Assembly (NCBI GenBank): GCA_024635585.1
Contig: JAGXIP010000039.1
Coordinates: forward strand, 1-54,451
Source of the DNA: Saccharicrinis sp.
GTDB taxonomy: Bacteria; Bacteroidota; Bacteroidia; Bacteroidales; Marinilabiliaceae
Direction: 5' to 3'
Length of the DNA: 54,451 bases
Shown here: positions 53,284 through 54,451 of the stretch, in pieces
Numbering within the stretch: the first letter of the stretch is position 1
Layout of the letters: each line of letters begins with the position of its first letter
Notes under the pieces: model-generated
Told to the model about the DNA's origin: nothing
The model's input: only the letters and a program-made list of their open reading frames with translations
The model's database searches: none
Translations under genes and position numbers: made by a program

Positions 53284-53721
53284 CTAGTTCCAGATATGTA
53301 ATGTGCCGTTTTCTTCTTTAGTATTGTACTTATAGAGGGGCCATTTCGAAGGTCCTTCCAACACATCACCATATTCGCTGGCCACCAAAAACTTTGATTT
53401 ACAGGTAGGGCAAACACAAAATATATCACCTTCAATTTTAATCAAACTACTTAATTTTTTTTCGTAGGGGCACATCAAATCAAAAACATAATACACATCG
53501 GCTGATTGCCTATAAACAACCACACCGGTATTACCAATTAAATTACCATACGAGTCATATTTTACTATAAAAGTGTTGCTCTGGGTAAAATCAGGATGGG
53601 TGCCTATGTCGGTAATTTGCGTCGAAAAGCGGTACGTAGGTATAATATCTTCCGTATCCTTACATGCATTAGCAAGCAGTAACAGGGTAAGGATGGGGAT
53701 AATGAATAATTTATTTCGCAT
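53284..53721 (-). CDS. Rieske-like lipoprotein with altered metal site
   Basis: A 145-residue lipoprotein (Cys C20 in LLANAC). The C-terminal half follows the Rieske pattern of Bacteroidota lipoproteins: FDLMCPYEKKLS, then FCVCPTCKSKF, then GPSKWPLYKY. In real Rieske proteins these boxes are CxH and CxxH. Here the His ligands are absent and Cys pairs appear instead, so a [2Fe-2S] cluster of Rieske type is unlikely; zinc or no metal is possible. It sits in the periplasm or on the outer membrane. Confidence 0.75.
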   Translation of the reverse strand: MRNKLFIIPILTLLLLANACKDTEDIIPTYRFSTQITDIGTHPDFTQSNTFIVKYDSYGNLIGNTGVVVYRQSADVYYVFDLMCPYEKKLSSLIKIEGDIFCVCPTCKSKFLVASEYGDVLEGPSKWPLYKYNTKEENGTLHIWN

Positions 53722-53829
53722 CGCACTTTAATTTTTCTTGTTACAAAGGTATTAAAAACTCCAGCCCTAGTAAGCTAAATAAATAAAAAAGGCTAAGTCT
53801 GTCATAAACCAACGGTTTTTTTGTAACTT

Positions 53830-53837
53830 TATTTTTG
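53830..53837 (+). promoter_or_regulatory. putative -7 element of the gene at 53853
   Basis: TATTTTTG fits TAnnTTTG. It lies only 15 bp before the ATG, so the leader is very short. Confidence 0.4.
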
Positions 53838-53852
53838 TAATAAAAGTTATAA

Positions 53853-54275
53853 ATGGAAGATTTAGGAGATATTTTATACGTCATATTTGCAATTATAGCG
53901 GTTGTTTATAGTTTTATTAAAAAGGGTGCTCAAAAAGCCAAGGAAGCTACTCCGCCAATTTTTGAGCAAGACGAGGACGATGAATCATTTGAAGCAGACG
54001 ACAGAACTATTGAAGGATCACCGGGCAGTAAAGAAACGGTAATGCAAACTGTGCCATCGTACAATCAGGAGCCAATCAAGGCTAGGGTATTGGACAATGC
54101 AATGGAGGAGAAGAAAAGGCAAATGGAGCAAAATTTTTCGCGGATAAAACGAACAAGTGATATAAGAAAGGAAACAAAGCAGGAAGAGGTTTACTCAGGT
54201 ACAGATTTCATGAATGATTTTGATTTACGTGAAGCGGTGATTTATTCTGAAGTTTTAAAACGACCGGATTTTTAA
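53853..54275 (+). CDS. small membrane-anchored protein of unknown function
   Basis: 140 residues. One N-terminal membrane helix (about 5-22) precedes an acidic, low-complexity linker (EQDEDDESFEADD) and a charged helical region (about 85-115) ending DLREAVIYSEVLKRPDF. The final segment resembles the C-terminus of many Bacteroidota proteins of this type, encoded near greA. Function unknown; a scaffold role is conceivable. Confidence 0.75.
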   Translation: MEDLGDILYVIFAIIAVVYSFIKKGAQKAKEATPPIFEQDEDDESFEADDRTIEGSPGSKETVMQTVPSYNQEPIKARVLDNAMEEKKRQMEQNFSRIKRTSDIRKETKQEEVYSGTDFMNDFDLREAVIYSEVLKRPDF

Positions 54276-54337
54276 ATAGTTAAGCTAAAAAGAACCCAAC
54301 TAAAAAGAAACCTGTTTCTAATTGAGTACTTATTTTA

Positions 54338-54345
54338 TATCTTTG
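54338..54345 (+). promoter_or_regulatory. putative -7 element of the last gene
   Basis: TATCTTTG fits TAnnTTTG. A strong Shine-Dalgarno AAAGGAGGAA follows at 54413-54422, five bases before the ATG at 54427, unusual for this phylum. Confidence 0.5.
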
Positions 54346-54426
54346 CAACAAAGAGTTTCGGTTTCCGGGATTCTTTATTTTTTTATATAGTAATTCATAA
54401 TAGCAATACATAAAGGAGGAAGACAA

Positions 54427-54451
54427 ATGTCAAACGTAAGTTATCTTACCG
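54427..54451 (+). CDS. greA: start of a probable transcription elongation factor GreA (partial)
   Basis: Only eight codons are inside the window (MSNVSYLT, then a partial codon). Bacteroidota GreA proteins begin with a very similar stretch followed by EEGLxKLKxEL. The strong ribosome-binding site and the -7 element support a real start. The call is tentative because the rest is beyond the window edge. Confidence 0.45.

Overview
The window looks like chromosomal DNA of a moderately AT-rich Bacteroidota, probably from the Bacteroidales/Marinilabiliales side. The signs are promoters of the form TAnnTTTG, few Shine-Dalgarno sequences, a type IX secretion (T9SS) C-terminal sorting domain, BACON domains, many small lipoproteins, and the RDD/SpoIIM/DUF4129/DUF4350/MoxR/DUF58 gene set. 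The taxon is inferred from gene content and promoter style; no rRNA or tRNA gene is complete here.

Layout. 1-3200: an AbiEi/AbiEii type IV toxin-antitoxin pair in otherwise gene-poor DNA that ends in a tRNA-3'-end-like sequence and a strong terminator. 3235-10750: an envelope cluster with a divergent RDD protein, then SpoIIM-like, membrane protein, DUF4129, DUF4350, MoxR ATPase and DUF58. 10766-11146: debris of a ParE/RelE-type TA pair and of a VOC protein. 11197-28849: housekeeping genes: HAD hydrolase, NifU-domain protein and ApbC/Mrp (Fe-S assembly), CPBP protease, trpS, SPOR protein, universal stress protein, STAS protein, acyltransferase, aspS, tadA, DEAD-box helicase, a GH63-like glycosidase, fabD and a DsbA-family oxidoreductase. 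29261-39075: a LytTR response regulator and its histidine kinase, followed by an AT-rich surface-protein block with an FN3-like repeat lipoprotein, two frame-broken small exported-protein genes and a BACON/T9SS adhesin-like protein. 39293-44089: DsrE-like, gamma-glutamylcyclotransferase-like, a CsgG/small lipoprotein/DUF4810/DUF799 lipoprotein operon, a small membrane protein and RlpA. 44329-54451: polA, a UPF0175-DUF3368 TA pair, a polyprenyl synthase, rubredoxin, an MFS transporter, an MBL-fold hydrolase, a RelE-like TA pair, a small lipoprotein, a cold-shock protein, a Rieske-like lipoprotein, a small membrane protein and the first codons of a probable greA.

How the genes fit together. The 4-10.7 kb cluster reads as one rightward unit with overlapping or closely spaced genes and probably forms a membrane-associated MoxR/DUF58 system. 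The four-lipoprotein CsgG operon probably builds an outer-membrane assembly. apbC and the NifU-domain gene are 2 bp apart and both serve Fe-S cluster delivery. The LytTR pair lies directly upstream of the surface-protein block and might control it.

The least explained parts are non-coding. There is a three-unit tandem hairpin array between the STAS and universal-stress genes (17139-17482). Two long palindromes with paired, structure-preserving base changes lie between convergent genes (15624-15674 and 19331-19377). Several intergenic regions hold recognisable gene debris: a ParE-like TA pair, a HipB-like regulator, a VOC protein, and an RlpA fragment that duplicates part of the intact rlpA about 14.7 kb away. 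I found no CRISPR array, no intact insertion sequence and no complete prophage.
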